A model generated the notes under the pieces. It made no database searches. It was not told where the DNA came from and saw only the letters and a list, made by a program, of their open reading frames with translations. 46,382 nucleotides of DNA from assembly GCA_029881195.1 (NCBI GenBank), contig JAOUNB010000005.1, forward strand, positions 1 through 46,382, in the 5' to 3' direction. Positions 18,477 to 26,919 of this stretch are shown here, piece by piece. The translations under genes and the position numbers were made by a program. The stretch is from Candidatus Nitrosopumilus sp. (GTDB lineage Archaea > Thermoproteota > Nitrososphaeria > Nitrososphaerales > Nitrosopumilaceae). How positions within the stretch are numbered: position 1 is the stretch's first letter; each line of letters begins with the position of its first letter.

Positions 18477-19619
18477 ATGCCTCAATCAGGAATTGTCAAA
18501 TATCATGTTAAACTTTCCTATGAAGTTGATGGGCTCGTTGAAAGAGCAGATATAATCGGAGCTATCTTTGGCCAAACAGAGGGACTGTTAGGCCCAGAGA
18601 TGAATCTGAATGAACTGCAACGAGTTTCTAAAGTAGGTCGTATTGAAGTTAATACCAAATCTACTGCAAATACTACTTTGGGTGATGCATTGATCCCGAT
18701 GAGTACTGATATTGATACGTGTGCGTTAATTGCTGCAGGAATAGAAAGTATTGACAAAGTAGGACCATTTGATTGTACATTTAGATTGGAAGCAATTGAT
18801 GATGTACGAGCAGCAAAGAAAGATGATATTGTAAGACGTGCAAAAGAAATCAAACAAAAATGGGCCACTAAAACTGTTAGTGAAGGCGAAACAATGCTAA
18901 ATGATGTTCATCAGGGCGATGCTGGAAAACTGGCAACTTATGGACCGTCAAAATTAACATGTAGTTCTGGCGTCTTTGATTCTAACTGGATAATTCTGGT
19001 AGAAGGAAGAGCAGATGTAATTAACCTTCTAAGGGCAGGATATGATAATGTTTTAGCAATTGAAGGAGCAAAAATCGATGAATCCATCAAAGAATTATGT
19101 AATAAAAAAGACACAGTAGTTGCGTTCCTGGATGGAGATAGATCAGGTGGATTTATTCTCAAAGAACTCAAATCTGTTGTTACTTTAGATTATGAATTAC
19201 AAGCAGATACAGGTGTTGAAGTCGAAGAATTAACTCCACAAAGAATTGATGAAATTCTAAGACCAATTGCAGACGAAATTAAGTCTGGAAAGCCAGCCCC
19301 TGTTCTAAAAAGTGAAGATGATAAACCTCTTGCAGATATTGCATCACAAGTCTTTCCAAATCTGAATGAAACTCTTGAAGCAGTTGCTTTGGATAGTGAT
19401 CAAAATGAAGTTTTCAAAGTTCCAATCAGTGAAGTTGTAAGTAAACTATCATCACAATCTGGAATCAAATATCTTCTCTTGGATGGGATAATTACCCAGA
19501 GACTTTTGGAAGGTGCTAAAAATGCGGGTGTTGAATTTATTGTTGGTCACAGAATTGCTAAACTTTCTAACTCTGATGGAATACTACTAAAAACATTCGG
19601 TGACTTGGGCGTATCTTAG
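18477..19619 (+). CDS. dnaG: archaeal DnaG primase
   Basis: A 380-aa archaeal-type DnaG. The N-terminal domain (1-120, KYHVKLSYEVDGLVERADIIGAIFGQTEGLLG) precedes a Toprim domain with Glu176 in VEGRAD and the metal-binding pair Asp219/Asp221 in FLDGDRSG. The C-terminal part (about 280-380) corresponds to the region that in other archaea associates with the RNA exosome. The protein can act as primase and as a poly(A)-binding exosome subunit. It is followed after eight bases by ribK, probably co-transcribed. Confidence 0.95.
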   Translation: MPQSGIVKYHVKLSYEVDGLVERADIIGAIFGQTEGLLGPEMNLNELQRVSKVGRIEVNTKSTANTTLGDALIPMSTDIDTCALIAAGIESIDKVGPFDCTFRLEAIDDVRAAKKDDIVRRAKEIKQKWATKTVSEGETMLNDVHQGDAGKLATYGPSKLTCSSGVFDSNWIILVEGRADVINLLRAGYDNVLAIEGAKIDESIKELCNKKDTVVAFLDGDRSGGFILKELKSVVTLDYELQADTGVEVEELTPQRIDEILRPIADEIKSGKPAPVLKSEDDKPLADIASQVFPNLNETLEAVALDSDQNEVFKVPISEVVSKLSSQSGIKYLLLDGIITQRLLEGAKNAGVEFIVGHRIAKLSNSDGILLKTFGDLGVS

Positions 19620-19627
19620 GAAACTGG

Positions 19628-20311
19628 ATGACTGAACTAAAAATTCAGCACATCTTAACTCTCTCATATCTCTTATCTAAAGGTGCAAAATACAACTATG
19701 TCACTATAACAACTTCTTCTCTTGGAAGAAATATTAAAAAATCTCAACAATCTGCATCAAAACATCTCCTTGAATTAGAACACAATCAATTCATAGAGCG
19801 AATAATCAGTGGTCGCAATATTTCTGTAAAAATTACCCCTAAAGGTTTCAGTGAAATAGTTAGACTTTCTACAATACTGCAAAAATGTTTAGACTCCTCC
19901 CCCTCTCACGTTGAACTAAAAGGAACTCTAGTTTCTGGAATGGGTGAAGGTGCATACTATATGGGGTTAAAAGGATATACAAAACAATTCCAATCTAAAA
20001 TTGGGTATACTCCATTCCCTGGAACCCTTAATGTAAGATTAGATCAAAAAATCCATCAAGAAACAATCAAACAATTTGAAACTTTGAATGGGATAAAAAT
20101 TAAGAGCTTCTCAGATGGGAAAAGAACATATGGGTGGGTAAAATGTTTTCCATGCAAATTAAACGATTCTACAAATTGTGAATTAATTATACTTGAGCGA
20201 ACGCATCATGACGATTCGATTATCGAATTAATCTCGAAGTCTTGTTTGAGAAAAACTGCAAAACTTAAAGATGGTTCAAAAATTTCAATTAAAATTCAAA
20301 TTGATTCTTAA
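19628..20311 (+). CDS. ribK: CTP-dependent riboflavin kinase
   Basis: A 227-aa archaeal riboflavin kinase that makes FMN using CTP. An N-terminal winged helix (about 1-85, SASKHLLELEHNQFIERI) precedes the cradle-loop barrel (DUF120) with GTLVSGMGEGAYYMGLKGY and TPFPGTLNVRLD. It follows dnaG closely and converges with the FAD synthase gene, overlapping its 3' end by four bases. The two neighbours together convert riboflavin to FAD. Confidence 0.93.
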   Translation: MTELKIQHILTLSYLLSKGAKYNYVTITTSSLGRNIKKSQQSASKHLLELEHNQFIERIISGRNISVKITPKGFSEIVRLSTILQKCLDSSPSHVELKGTLVSGMGEGAYYMGLKGYTKQFQSKIGYTPFPGTLNVRLDQKIHQETIKQFETLNGIKIKSFSDGKRTYGWVKCFPCKLNDSTNCELIILERTHHDDSIIELISKSCLRKTAKLKDGSKISIKIQIDS

Positions 20312-20925
20312 ATTCCATGAATAGATTTACCATACTCTTTTTCAATTTTAGAGCTAGAGATGTCTGGAATAGGTGACTGTAATCTTGCAACTTTTGCGTC
20401 AAGATTAATTCTTTTACATCCTTCGGTGATAAATTTCTCTTGATGAATCTGATCATAACCCAATGCAATAATCTCAGGCCTTACAAGATTTACTGTCTTG
20501 AAAATATCGTCTTCTTTACCAATTAGACAGAGATCTACCATTGATAGTGAATTTACCAATTCCTGTCTCTGTTCTTGGCTGTGAATGGGACTTCTTTTTT
20601 TCATTTTTACGGCTGTGTTGTCTGTTGCCACAACTACTACTAGTACATCACCTAATGCCTTTGCTGCATTAAGGGTATGGATGTGGCCTGGATGAATAAT
20701 ATCAAAAACTCCTCCAGCTAATACTACTTGCAATGAATTTCGACCTATTTCTGTTAGTGTATTCCTATCTTCATTTACAAATTGGTTTTTTATTAATTCA
20801 TTAATCTTTGAATTTATCATGTCTTCTGATAACATGCTTTTTTTCTTAATTGTCTGAATTAATGGCCTCCCATCAATTTGAGATAAATATATGGCTGAAA
20901 GGATTAGTTTTTCACTTTGTTCCAA
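20308..20925 (-). CDS. ribL: FAD synthase (RibL-like cytidylyltransferase family) with N-terminal winged helix
   Basis: A 205-aa nucleotidyltransferase. The HxGH motif (78-81) sits in LAGGVFDIIHPGHIHTL and the C-terminal ISSSKI is the second signature. Such proteins adenylate FMN (RibL) or transfer CMP/AMP to other phosphates. Pairing with ribK favours RibL. The first 65 residues (SEKLILSAIYLSQIDGRPLIQ...DMINSKINELIKNQFV) are extra and look like a winged helix; RibL is usually about 150 aa. The start is TTG, which makes that domain complete. Confidence 0.85.
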   Translation of the reverse strand: MEQSEKLILSAIYLSQIDGRPLIQTIKKKSMLSEDMINSKINELIKNQFVNEDRNTLTEIGRNSLQVVLAGGVFDIIHPGHIHTLNAAKALGDVLVVVVATDNTAVKMKKRSPIHSQEQRQELVNSLSMVDLCLIGKEDDIFKTVNLVRPEIIALGYDQIHQEKFITEGCKRINLDAKVARLQSPIPDISSSKIEKEYGKSIHGI

Positions 20926-20969
20926 TGTTTTTTCTATTTTTGACCCTCTCTTTAATTCATCGCTAAAAA

Positions 20970-22007
20970 TTACATCTTTGGATCAAGACCTTTAACCAAT
21001 CTTAATGCATCAGCTAGACCATCAGCATACCCAATGCTCAAAATTGCTACCTCATCTTGACCATCTTCTAGAAATCTTTCTGCATCCTTAATGTATAATT
21101 CTACATTTTCTAAAATAACTTGAAATTCTTTTTGATCTTTATAATGAGGTTCAATTTCTTCTAATGCTTCTCTAACCATTGGAACATATTTTTCCATCAT
21201 TTGAATTGAAATTTTCTTTGTATTTTCAGAATTATCAAAAGGTTCATCAATACATTTACCTAATATCTTTAATGCATCTGATTCTGTAAAATGCAATTTT
21301 CCTGGAATTATTACAGTATGTGGTGGTTTTCCAAAATCTTTTTTCTTTAGACTAGAAATTTTTCCTGACATAATTAATTGATCTTTGAATCCTATTCTTG
21401 ATGCAATTATTGCATAGCTATCTACACTAATGACATTTCTTTTTTGACCTTTCTCTGTTTCTAACAATCTATTTAATGCCTCTTTTGGATCTAAGAAAAA
21501 ATCATTGTCTTGATTATACTCTAAAAGAAGAACTGTGTGATTACCGTCAATAATATTTTTATAAATTACGTAATATGGAGTTGTAAGTGATTTCATTTCA
21601 CTCATTATTGTAGCAATTCTTCCAACTTTGTAAAAATGTAAACCACATTCTCCAATCATTGATGTAAGAGATGATGAAGCATGAATGGAATATGTTTTAA
21701 TTTTTTCTTCAATTGCTCTTGTTCTTAATTCAATGTGTGTTGTTGCAATATATGGATCTCCATATGAGAGTAAAACTACTTTCTTCTTTTTTGCATTTTT
21801 TAGAATCTCGTTTCCATCTTCAACAAGCCATCTTTTTGCCGGTTTGAATTCTCCCTTTGTGGTATTTTTGATTTTAATCAAATCTGATTTTTTAATCGGA
21901 CTAGTAAACTGTTCTAAGTATACAATGTCTGCATTTGATAAAACCTCTAATGCCTCAATGGGAATTGATTTGAATCCCGAAATTCCTAAACCTACAAATC
22001 CAAGCAT
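20970..22007 (-). CDS. dphB: diphthine synthase fused to DUF357
   Basis: The first 260 residues are a tetrapyrrole-methylase-fold diphthine synthase (MLGFVGLGISG, LSYGDPYIATTH, YKVGRIATIM), which trimethylates the modified histidine of EF-2 during diphthamide synthesis. Archaeal Dph5 normally ends near residue 260. Residues about 268-345 (EALEEIEPHYKDQKEF...ERFLEDGQDEVAILSIGYADGL) form a helical DUF357 domain. Its ATG overlaps the lysK stop (TAATG), so it is the last gene of the lysW-lysX-lysK-dphB operon. Confidence 0.88.
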   Translation of the reverse strand: MLGFVGLGISGFKSIPIEALEVLSNADIVYLEQFTSPIKKSDLIKIKNTTKGEFKPAKRWLVEDGNEILKNAKKKKVVLLSYGDPYIATTHIELRTRAIEEKIKTYSIHASSSLTSMIGECGLHFYKVGRIATIMSEMKSLTTPYYVIYKNIIDGNHTVLLLEYNQDNDFFLDPKEALNRLLETEKGQKRNVISVDSYAIIASRIGFKDQLIMSGKISSLKKKDFGKPPHTVIIPGKLHFTESDALKILGKCIDEPFDNSENTKKISIQMMEKYVPMVREALEEIEPHYKDQKEFQVILENVELYIKDAERFLEDGQDEVAILSIGYADGLADALRLVKGLDPKM

Positions 22008-23131
22008 TATTGCATCTTTCTATCGTGAAGTCTTTTTAAATGCTGTAAAGTTTTCTTTAAGATTTCTATTCCTTTTAGGTATTCTTCAATGGATACTTTT
22101 TCATCAATGGTATGTGCTTCATGGGGATCTCCTGGACCATATGTGACAACAGGAATTGCCCATTGATTTCCTAAAACATTCATGTCTCCAGTACCTGTTT
22201 TTCTGATTAGTGTTGCTCTTGATTGTGTTTCTTCTAAAATACCTAATGTCAATGCTCTAACTAGTGGTGAATTATGAGGTGCCTCAAATGGTTCTGTCTC
22301 ATCAAGAATTGAATAAAATGCCTCTACCTGTCTTTTTTGAGAAATTTCTTTCACTAATGTTGCAATCTTTTGCTCAATTGTTTTACAATTCATATCTACA
22401 GGAATTCTAATGTCAAAAGTTGTTTCACATTCCTTTGGTGTAATATTATGGCTGGTACCTCCTCTAATTTCTGTCATTGATGAAGTTAACAGCATTCCTT
22501 TGGATCTATCTTCCTGATTTTCTTCTAACCTTTCTTTGAGTTCTCTTGCAAAAATCATTGATTCATGAATAGCATTTTTTGAAAGCCACGGTGCACTTGC
22601 ATGTGAGCTGTCATTTACACTGATTTTGAGATTAATAGCTAGTCTCCCTTTATATGCAATTGTTACTTGGTTTATTCCGCTGGGCTCTCCAAAAATTGCA
22701 TAATCAATTCCGATTTCTTTTTTAACAAGATTTTTAATTCCTGTTGCATTTCCTTCTTCATCAACGGCTCCAACAAAAATTATAGTTCCATTGTTATTTT
22801 GAATTGATGCTGCAGCAAATAACATTGCCATCAATGGTGCTTTTGCATCTGATGCTCCTCTCCCATAAAGTAAATCCCCTTCTTTTCGAACTTTGACTTT
22901 TCCTGGTACTACATCCATGTGACCACATAACATTATTTTTGGAGATCCTGTACCTTTCTTTGCAATAACATTTCCAACTTCATCAATTTCGATATCTTCA
23001 AATCCTAAGTCATCACATTTGTCAGCTAAAAATTCTGCTAATGGTTTTTCACTGAGTGATGGTGTGTAGAGTCTAAGCGCTTTCTCTAACATCTTTACTG
23101 CAAATCTTGATTCTGATAGATGGTTGGCCAA
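22007..23131 (-). CDS. lysK: [LysW]-lysine/ornithine hydrolase (M20 peptidase)
   Basis: A 374-aa M20 metallopeptidase that frees lysine or ornithine from the LysW carrier. Di-metal and catalytic residues are visible: His71 and Asp73 in CGHMDVVPG, Asp95 in GRGASDAKAP, and Glu125/Glu126 in GAVDEEGN. The start is TTG three bases after the lysX stop; the first ATG is 13 codons in. It is the only LysK in the window, so it presumably serves both LysW-linked pathways. It overlaps dphB by one base. Confidence 0.9.
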   Translation of the reverse strand: MANHLSESRFAVKMLEKALRLYTPSLSEKPLAEFLADKCDDLGFEDIEIDEVGNVIAKKGTGSPKIMLCGHMDVVPGKVKVRKEGDLLYGRGASDAKAPLMAMLFAAASIQNNNGTIIFVGAVDEEGNATGIKNLVKKEIGIDYAIFGEPSGINQVTIAYKGRLAINLKISVNDSSHASAPWLSKNAIHESMIFARELKERLEENQEDRSKGMLLTSSMTEIRGGTSHNITPKECETTFDIRIPVDMNCKTIEQKIATLVKEISQKRQVEAFYSILDETEPFEAPHNSPLVRALTLGILEETQSRATLIRKTGTGDMNVLGNQWAIPVVTYGPGDPHEAHTIDEKVSIEEYLKGIEILKKTLQHLKRLHDRKMQ

Positions 23132-23134
23132 TTC

Positions 23135-23977
23135 TTATTTTTCTATATTTAGGGCATAATTTAGCATTAATGATGGAATGTCTATTTCGCAAACTCTAAC
23201 TGTATTTTTGTATTCTGTGGTGTTATTTACTTCGTGCACGACCAATCCTTTTTCATCACTTTCCATCAAATCCACACCTACAATGTCTCCTTGAACTGCA
23301 TTTTTTGCCTTTATGCACATCTCTTCCATTTCTGATGTAATCTTGCATGGCTCTGCTTCTCCACCAAGCGCCATGTTTGTTTTCCAATGTTTTGATTTTC
23401 TGTATATTGCAGCAACTATTTTCTCTCCTACCATTATTGCTCTAATGTCTCTTGGTGGTCTTTTTACAAACTCTTCTAGATAGTGTATTTGATAAATTGG
23501 ATACATATTTTCTCTACTTTCGATAATACCTTCAGCTGAATCTCTATCATTAAGTTTTGAGATTAGTCTTCCCCAACTTCCTACGGTGGGTTTGATAACT
23601 TTGGGAAATCCTTGTGTATCTAATGCTTCCAATGCTGCTTCTTTTGAAAAAGCTACCGTTGCATCTGGTGTTGGAACACCAAATTTCTTAAGTAACATAT
23701 GTGTAAATAATTTATTTCCTGCAAAAATACCTGTGTTTAAACAATTAATTACTTTGATTCCTAATCCTTCAAGAGCTGCAGTTGAATGTAAGTTTCTGTA
23801 ATAGCTTACACATCTTTGAATAACTACTCCATAATCTTCAGGTTTTTTTTCTAAATTTAGCGCTATTTTCTTGCAATCAACCATCTGGATATTGATGTTG
23901 TTTTTTTTACCTGCTTCTAGTAAGGCTTTTTCTTCCCAACGGATGGTATCGTAAAGAATTGTAACGTCAGGATTCAC
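23135..23977 (-). CDS. LysX/ArgX-type ATP-grasp ligase (copy 2)
   Basis: A 280-aa RimK-like ATP-grasp enzyme that attaches the amino group of 2-aminoadipate or glutamate to LysW. ATP-grasp features: KPTVGSWGR, the lid-side RPPRDIRAIMVG, and the metal-binding VVHEVNNTTEYKN. The start is probably GTG at 23977, whose GTGA overlaps the lysW stop. It is a paralogue of the gene at 41223-42080; near the substrate end the two differ (NNTTEYKNT here, NNTVEFKGL there). Which one prefers aminoadipate and which glutamate I cannot decide from sequence. Confidence 0.85.
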   Translation of the reverse strand: MNPDVTILYDTIRWEEKALLEAGKKNNINIQMVDCKKIALNLEKKPEDYGVVIQRCVSYYRNLHSTAALEGLGIKVINCLNTGIFAGNKLFTHMLLKKFGVPTPDATVAFSKEAALEALDTQGFPKVIKPTVGSWGRLISKLNDRDSAEGIIESRENMYPIYQIHYLEEFVKRPPRDIRAIMVGEKIVAAIYRKSKHWKTNMALGGEAEPCKITSEMEEMCIKAKNAVQGDIVGVDLMESDEKGLVVHEVNNTTEYKNTVRVCEIDIPSLMLNYALNIEK

Positions 23978-24141
23978 TGTCCCCAATCCTCGCCAACCGT
24001 TTGGGCAGGCTTTAGTTGGAAACCATCTGAACTCTTTTCTAATTCAAAACTTGCGCCACATTCCGGACATGTTACAATTTCTCCCTCAAGTGCATCACTT
24101 GGGATAGATATTTCTGCATCACATTCTTCACATTTTGACAT
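23974..24141 (-). CDS. lysW: LysW carrier protein paralogue ending in Gln
   Basis: A 55-aa acidic carrier with a zinc ribbon (CEEC near the start, CPEC at about 25-28). In LysW the side-chain carboxylate of the C-terminal Glu of EDWGE holds the amino-acid intermediate. Here the codons read EDWGQ then TGA, so the acceptor glutamate is replaced by glutamine. Everything else fits LysW, including position in front of a lysX. I start at the ATG giving MSKCEEC; an upstream in-frame ATG would add 11 residues absent from the other copy. Confidence 0.85.
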   Translation of the reverse strand: MSKCEECDAEISIPSDALEGEIVTCPECGASFELEKSSDGFQLKPAQTVGEDWGQ

Positions 24142-24174
24142 ATTTTCTCTTCTATCATCCTCTTTATTTATCAT

Positions 24175-24743
24175 TAATTATCTTTGCCGCTATATTTTTG
24201 CTGTTCATATTGTTAATCACAATAATTTTATAATTTCTTGCCCAAGCGGGTTTTCTAACTTCTCTTGTGTAATTGCATTATTAAAACTTGGTTATGTTGA
24301 GGACAATATTCTGATTTATTGTGATAATGACGTTAAACTAAATTATTTGAACTCTCAAGAGGTTTTGTAATCTCAGTTCAGGGTCTGCAAAATCTGGGTC
24401 AAAATTTGAGTTATGTTTCTAGATTCAACAGAGTGGGATGCTGGGAGGTAGATTGGAACGCGATAATTAGGAACCGTTTACTGATTCAAATTTGAATTTT
24501 AATTGAAATATCGAAATATTGCAAAAGTCCAGATCTAAATTTCTAGATACAACAGGCTCTTTCCCAGTTGCCACAGCTTGTCTTTTTGAAGTATGACTTG
24601 GTCACTATAATCTCGTGAATATGCATTTGGAATTACTATATCAAATGTCATACTAAGTGTGGTTAATATGATTACAAACAATTACAGGTAAATCTTATCT
24701 TTTTCATAAAGAATGATTATGGTTTGTTTAAAAGGAAAATAGA
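24175..24743. other. gene-poor intergenic segment, part 1
   Basis: I see no supported gene in these 570 bases. There is an open frame at about 24150-24369 (+) without any usable start codon. An imperfect repeat TTTCTAGATtCAACAG / TTTCTAGATaCAACAG (15 of 16) is present at 24416-24431 and 24540-24555. A locally G+C-rich patch (24425-24475) follows the first copy. Confidence 0.5.
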
Positions 24744-24872
24744 TCATGCAGCTAATAACACGCTGATCTTTCGTATTGGGTGATGTGAGATATCTTTGTG
24801 GATGATAGATATTGGCTCTTTGGTAAATATCATATCACATCGGTAACATTTCCAGGCAGTTGTGGTTTGCAA
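24744..24872 (-). CDS. possible small C2H2-type zinc-finger protein
   Basis: A candidate of 42 codons starting at TTG 24872. It contains WKCYRCDMIF...HKDISHHP: two cysteines separated by two residues, a 12-residue spacer, then histidines at C2H2 spacing. The frame stays open upstream to an ATG at 25004 (86 aa), but the extra part is hydrophobic and unlike the finger. Small stand-alone C2H2 fingers are common in thaumarchaea. No neighbour indicates a role. Confidence 0.45.
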   Translation of the reverse strand: MQTTTAWKCYRCDMIFTKEPISIIHKDISHHPIRKISVLLAA

Positions 24873-25185
24873 TACGATACCATTACAAAATATGAATAAA
24901 AACAAGACGTATGATTCGTTCATACAAATCATCAGTGAGTCATGTGATAATATAGAGCATTTTCTCATGGAATAATAATTGGAATTGGGCCAAAAGATAC
25001 CCAATTCCGTTGTGGGACGTAATTACTATGGTCTGGTAAATAATTGATGACTCCCGCAGAATTACAAATTATACTATTACAAAATTTGTATAAAAGACAA
25101 ACTGATGATTCATCAGTGTGATCTAAATACTAGTAAGATAATAGTTGTATTGATCAAGATACTTGGGGCTGTCACCAGACAACTG
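24873..25185. other. gene-poor intergenic segment, part 2
   Basis: No gene supported. Holds a palindrome ACTGATGA-T-TCATCAGT at 25101-25117, downstream of the AbrB-like gene, which could end its transcript or bind a dimeric protein. Confidence 0.45.
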
Positions 25186-25392
25186 CTAGTTGTTGGCCTT
25201 AAGCTCCAAAACTATTACTTTCTTCTTTGTGTTTGTATGGAGAATGATTTGTTTCTCATCAGTCCAGTTTAATTTTGTAATTATCTCATGAGGAATGTTT
25301 GCTCTATATTGTACATTTGTGGTTGTACTATCCTTTCCAAGATATGTTCTGTGTTGTAGTTTGATTGGTTTCAACAAAGTATAACTTTTCAA
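25186..25392 (-). CDS. AbrB/SpoVT-like swapped-hairpin protein
   Basis: A 68-aa protein. Residues about 27-65 (NVQYRANIPHEIITKLNWTDEKQIIL followed by KKVIVLEL) have the AbrB/MazE pattern: a strand, IPxE-like turn, LNW helix end, then two strands. Such proteins bind DNA as dimers as regulators or antitoxins. No toxin gene is adjacent. The start is TTG; no ATG is available in the frame. Confidence 0.6.
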   Translation of the reverse strand: MKSYTLLKPIKLQHRTYLGKDSTTTNVQYRANIPHEIITKLNWTDEKQIILHTNTKKKVIVLELKANN

Positions 25393-25441
25393 AATAATAA
25401 AAAAGAGGAAATTTCAGATTGGCAAAAAAATTACTGAAATC

Positions 25442-26146
25442 TTACTCAAACCCTAGTTTTTTGCAGATTTTTTCTCCTTCTTTGGTTGGTTCTAGGAGCA
25501 TCTTAAAGTAGGGTGCCTTGTGGCCTGGTCTGTCCTCCACATCTCCGTGGGCTGCCGAAAATATCTGGCTATCACATAATAATGCTAGATTTTCAGTTAA
25601 TGTGTGAGAGTTGTCAGGCTCACCATACGATAGATTCTCATCTTCGTCAGTCCATATTCCTTGTATGACTCCTTGAACTGGCTTGATGAACACATCAGAG
25701 TCATCAAAGTTGGGCTCTCTGAATACATTTAGTTGATGCGGTCCCTGTGGATTATCTTGCGTCCCAAGGGTATTTTTATGGATGTGCAGCTGATTTACGT
25801 CATCTGCTGTACTTCCGTTGTCATCAATTAACTGCATACCAGATATGTTGATCTTGTACTTTAGTGCCGTTCCCTTGTTGTCTAACCATGCTCTCATCTT
25901 GCAGTCCAACAAGTCAAGACTCTCTTGTGACAGATTGTTTTTGGCAAAATCTGTCACAATGCATTGATCAGATACAAAGCTTGGTTTTTTGGCAAATCTT
26001 CTTTCAGATTCCTCTGTCGTTTGTGCATCACTTTTGTCTTTATCATCATTTTCTGCTATAGCTTGTGGGATTTCTCCCATTAAAATTAACGACGCTGAAA
26101 GAATCGTTGCTAGAGATATTGCAAAGAACAGTATTGTATTTTTCAT
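25442..26146 (-). CDS. secreted protein, CHRD-like
   Basis: A 234-aa exported protein. The signal peptide is MKNTILFFAISLATILSAS... up to about QAIAEN, then an acidic linker. The core (about 90-215) has INISGMQL, LHIHKNTLGTQDN, GVIQGIWTDED, and L..LL..SQIFSAAHG, a layout resembling CHRD domains (LHIH; later AAHG); I am not certain. Start is ATG 26146; two TTG codons before it are alternatives. The 60 bases ending at this ATG align with those ending at the ATG of the gene at 27594. Confidence 0.7.
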   Translation of the reverse strand: MKNTILFFAISLATILSASLILMGEIPQAIAENDDKDKSDAQTTEESERRFAKKPSFVSDQCIVTDFAKNNLSQESLDLLDCKMRAWLDNKGTALKYKINISGMQLIDDNGSTADDVNQLHIHKNTLGTQDNPQGPHQLNVFREPNFDDSDVFIKPVQGVIQGIWTDEDENLSYGEPDNSHTLTENLALLCDSQIFSAAHGDVEDRPGHKAPYFKMLLEPTKEGEKICKKLGFE

Positions 26147-26180
26147 CAACAAATAATATCATTTATTTAATAAAACAGAT

Positions 26181-26204
26181 TTGGTGTATTTGTAGAATGT
26201 ACCA
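26181..26204 (-). promoter_or_regulatory. shared promoter element, copy A
   Basis: On the minus strand this reads about TACATtcTACAAATacACCAA and lies 35 bases before ATG 26146. The same element at the same distance precedes ATG 27594. Confidence 0.5.
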
Positions 26205-26274
26205 GACATTCTTGCAGATAGCTTGAAAATAATCTTATTACAAGTATTCAAAATAAAAAAAGAATTAGACGTGC

Positions 26275-26919
26275 TTAATTGTCTTTTTTGTCCTTGTCTT
26301 GTTTGTTGTCTTTGTCATTGAAGCTGCTTGAATGATGTCCCTTCATTGGGAATCTGAGATCATTAATGTCTTCAACACAACCATAACTTCCAGCAAATCC
26401 TGCACTGTTGAATTTGGCACCGTCATTGCAAAATGTAGTAAAGTCCACTGGATAGGACACACCATCAAAATATTTCACATTACCATATATGTGGTATCCA
26501 TAGATTCCAGGCTCCACCAATTGTCTTACAGTATAAGATCCAGGTGAACCAAATATGCCAGATACTGGAATGTTTGTCTCAACATATTTTGCATCTATTG
26601 CAGAATCTGCCTTGTCTACTTGCTTTACATCTTCAAAGTAGTATCTATCCAAGGTCAGCTGGGCACCTGAAATAGGAAGTTTTGTATCCTTGTCGCGTAT
26701 TCTAATATCGACATCATGCTTTCCGTCATGTGTTCCAGACTCATTTCCAAATGTGGGCTCACTTGTGTGGCCTACTACCAACTGAAATGTTCTGGACTCG
26801 CCATTTGACAAGGTAATCGTTTTGTCGTATGTGCCATGTGCAAATGCATCATGTACAGACATTGTGGATATTACTGCAACTGCTGCAATCACACTGAGTA
26901 CTAGAGTGACGTTTCTCAT
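26275..26919 (-). CDS. secreted protein of unknown function
   Basis: A 214-aa exported protein. A signal peptide ends at SVHDAFAHG (about residue 27). The mature part looks all-beta: FQLVVGHTSEPTF, DVDIRIRDKDTKLPISGAQLTLD (like a carboxypeptidase-regulatory or PKD-like strand set), and PGIYGYHIYGNVKYFDGVSYPVD. A pair of cysteines may bridge. The tail is very hydrophilic (HHSSSFNDKDNKQDKDKK). Its ATG directly follows the TAG of the upstream gene, so they share a message. Family not recognised. Confidence 0.7.
   Translation of the reverse strand: MRNVTLVLSVIAAVAVISTMSVHDAFAHGTYDKTITLSNGESRTFQLVVGHTSEPTFGNESGTHDGKHDVDIRIRDKDTKLPISGAQLTLDRYYFEDVKQVDKADSAIDAKYVETNIPVSGIFGSPGSYTVRQLVEPGIYGYHIYGNVKYFDGVSYPVDFTTFCNDGAKFNSAGFAGSYGCVEDINDLRFPMKGHHSSSFNDKDNKQDKDKKDN

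Noticed and set aside
24150-24369. Open plus-strand frame ending at 24369 with protein-like sequence (CPSGFSNFSCVIALLKLG).
   Set aside because: No ATG, GTG or TTG in a usable place and no family resemblance; open frames of this length are expected by chance in AT-rich DNA.
25045-25120. TGATGA and CTGA boxes resembling a C/D-box guide RNA.
   Set aside because: Boxes are not at C/D spacing and lack a terminal stem; the TGATGA motifs are part of a palindrome.
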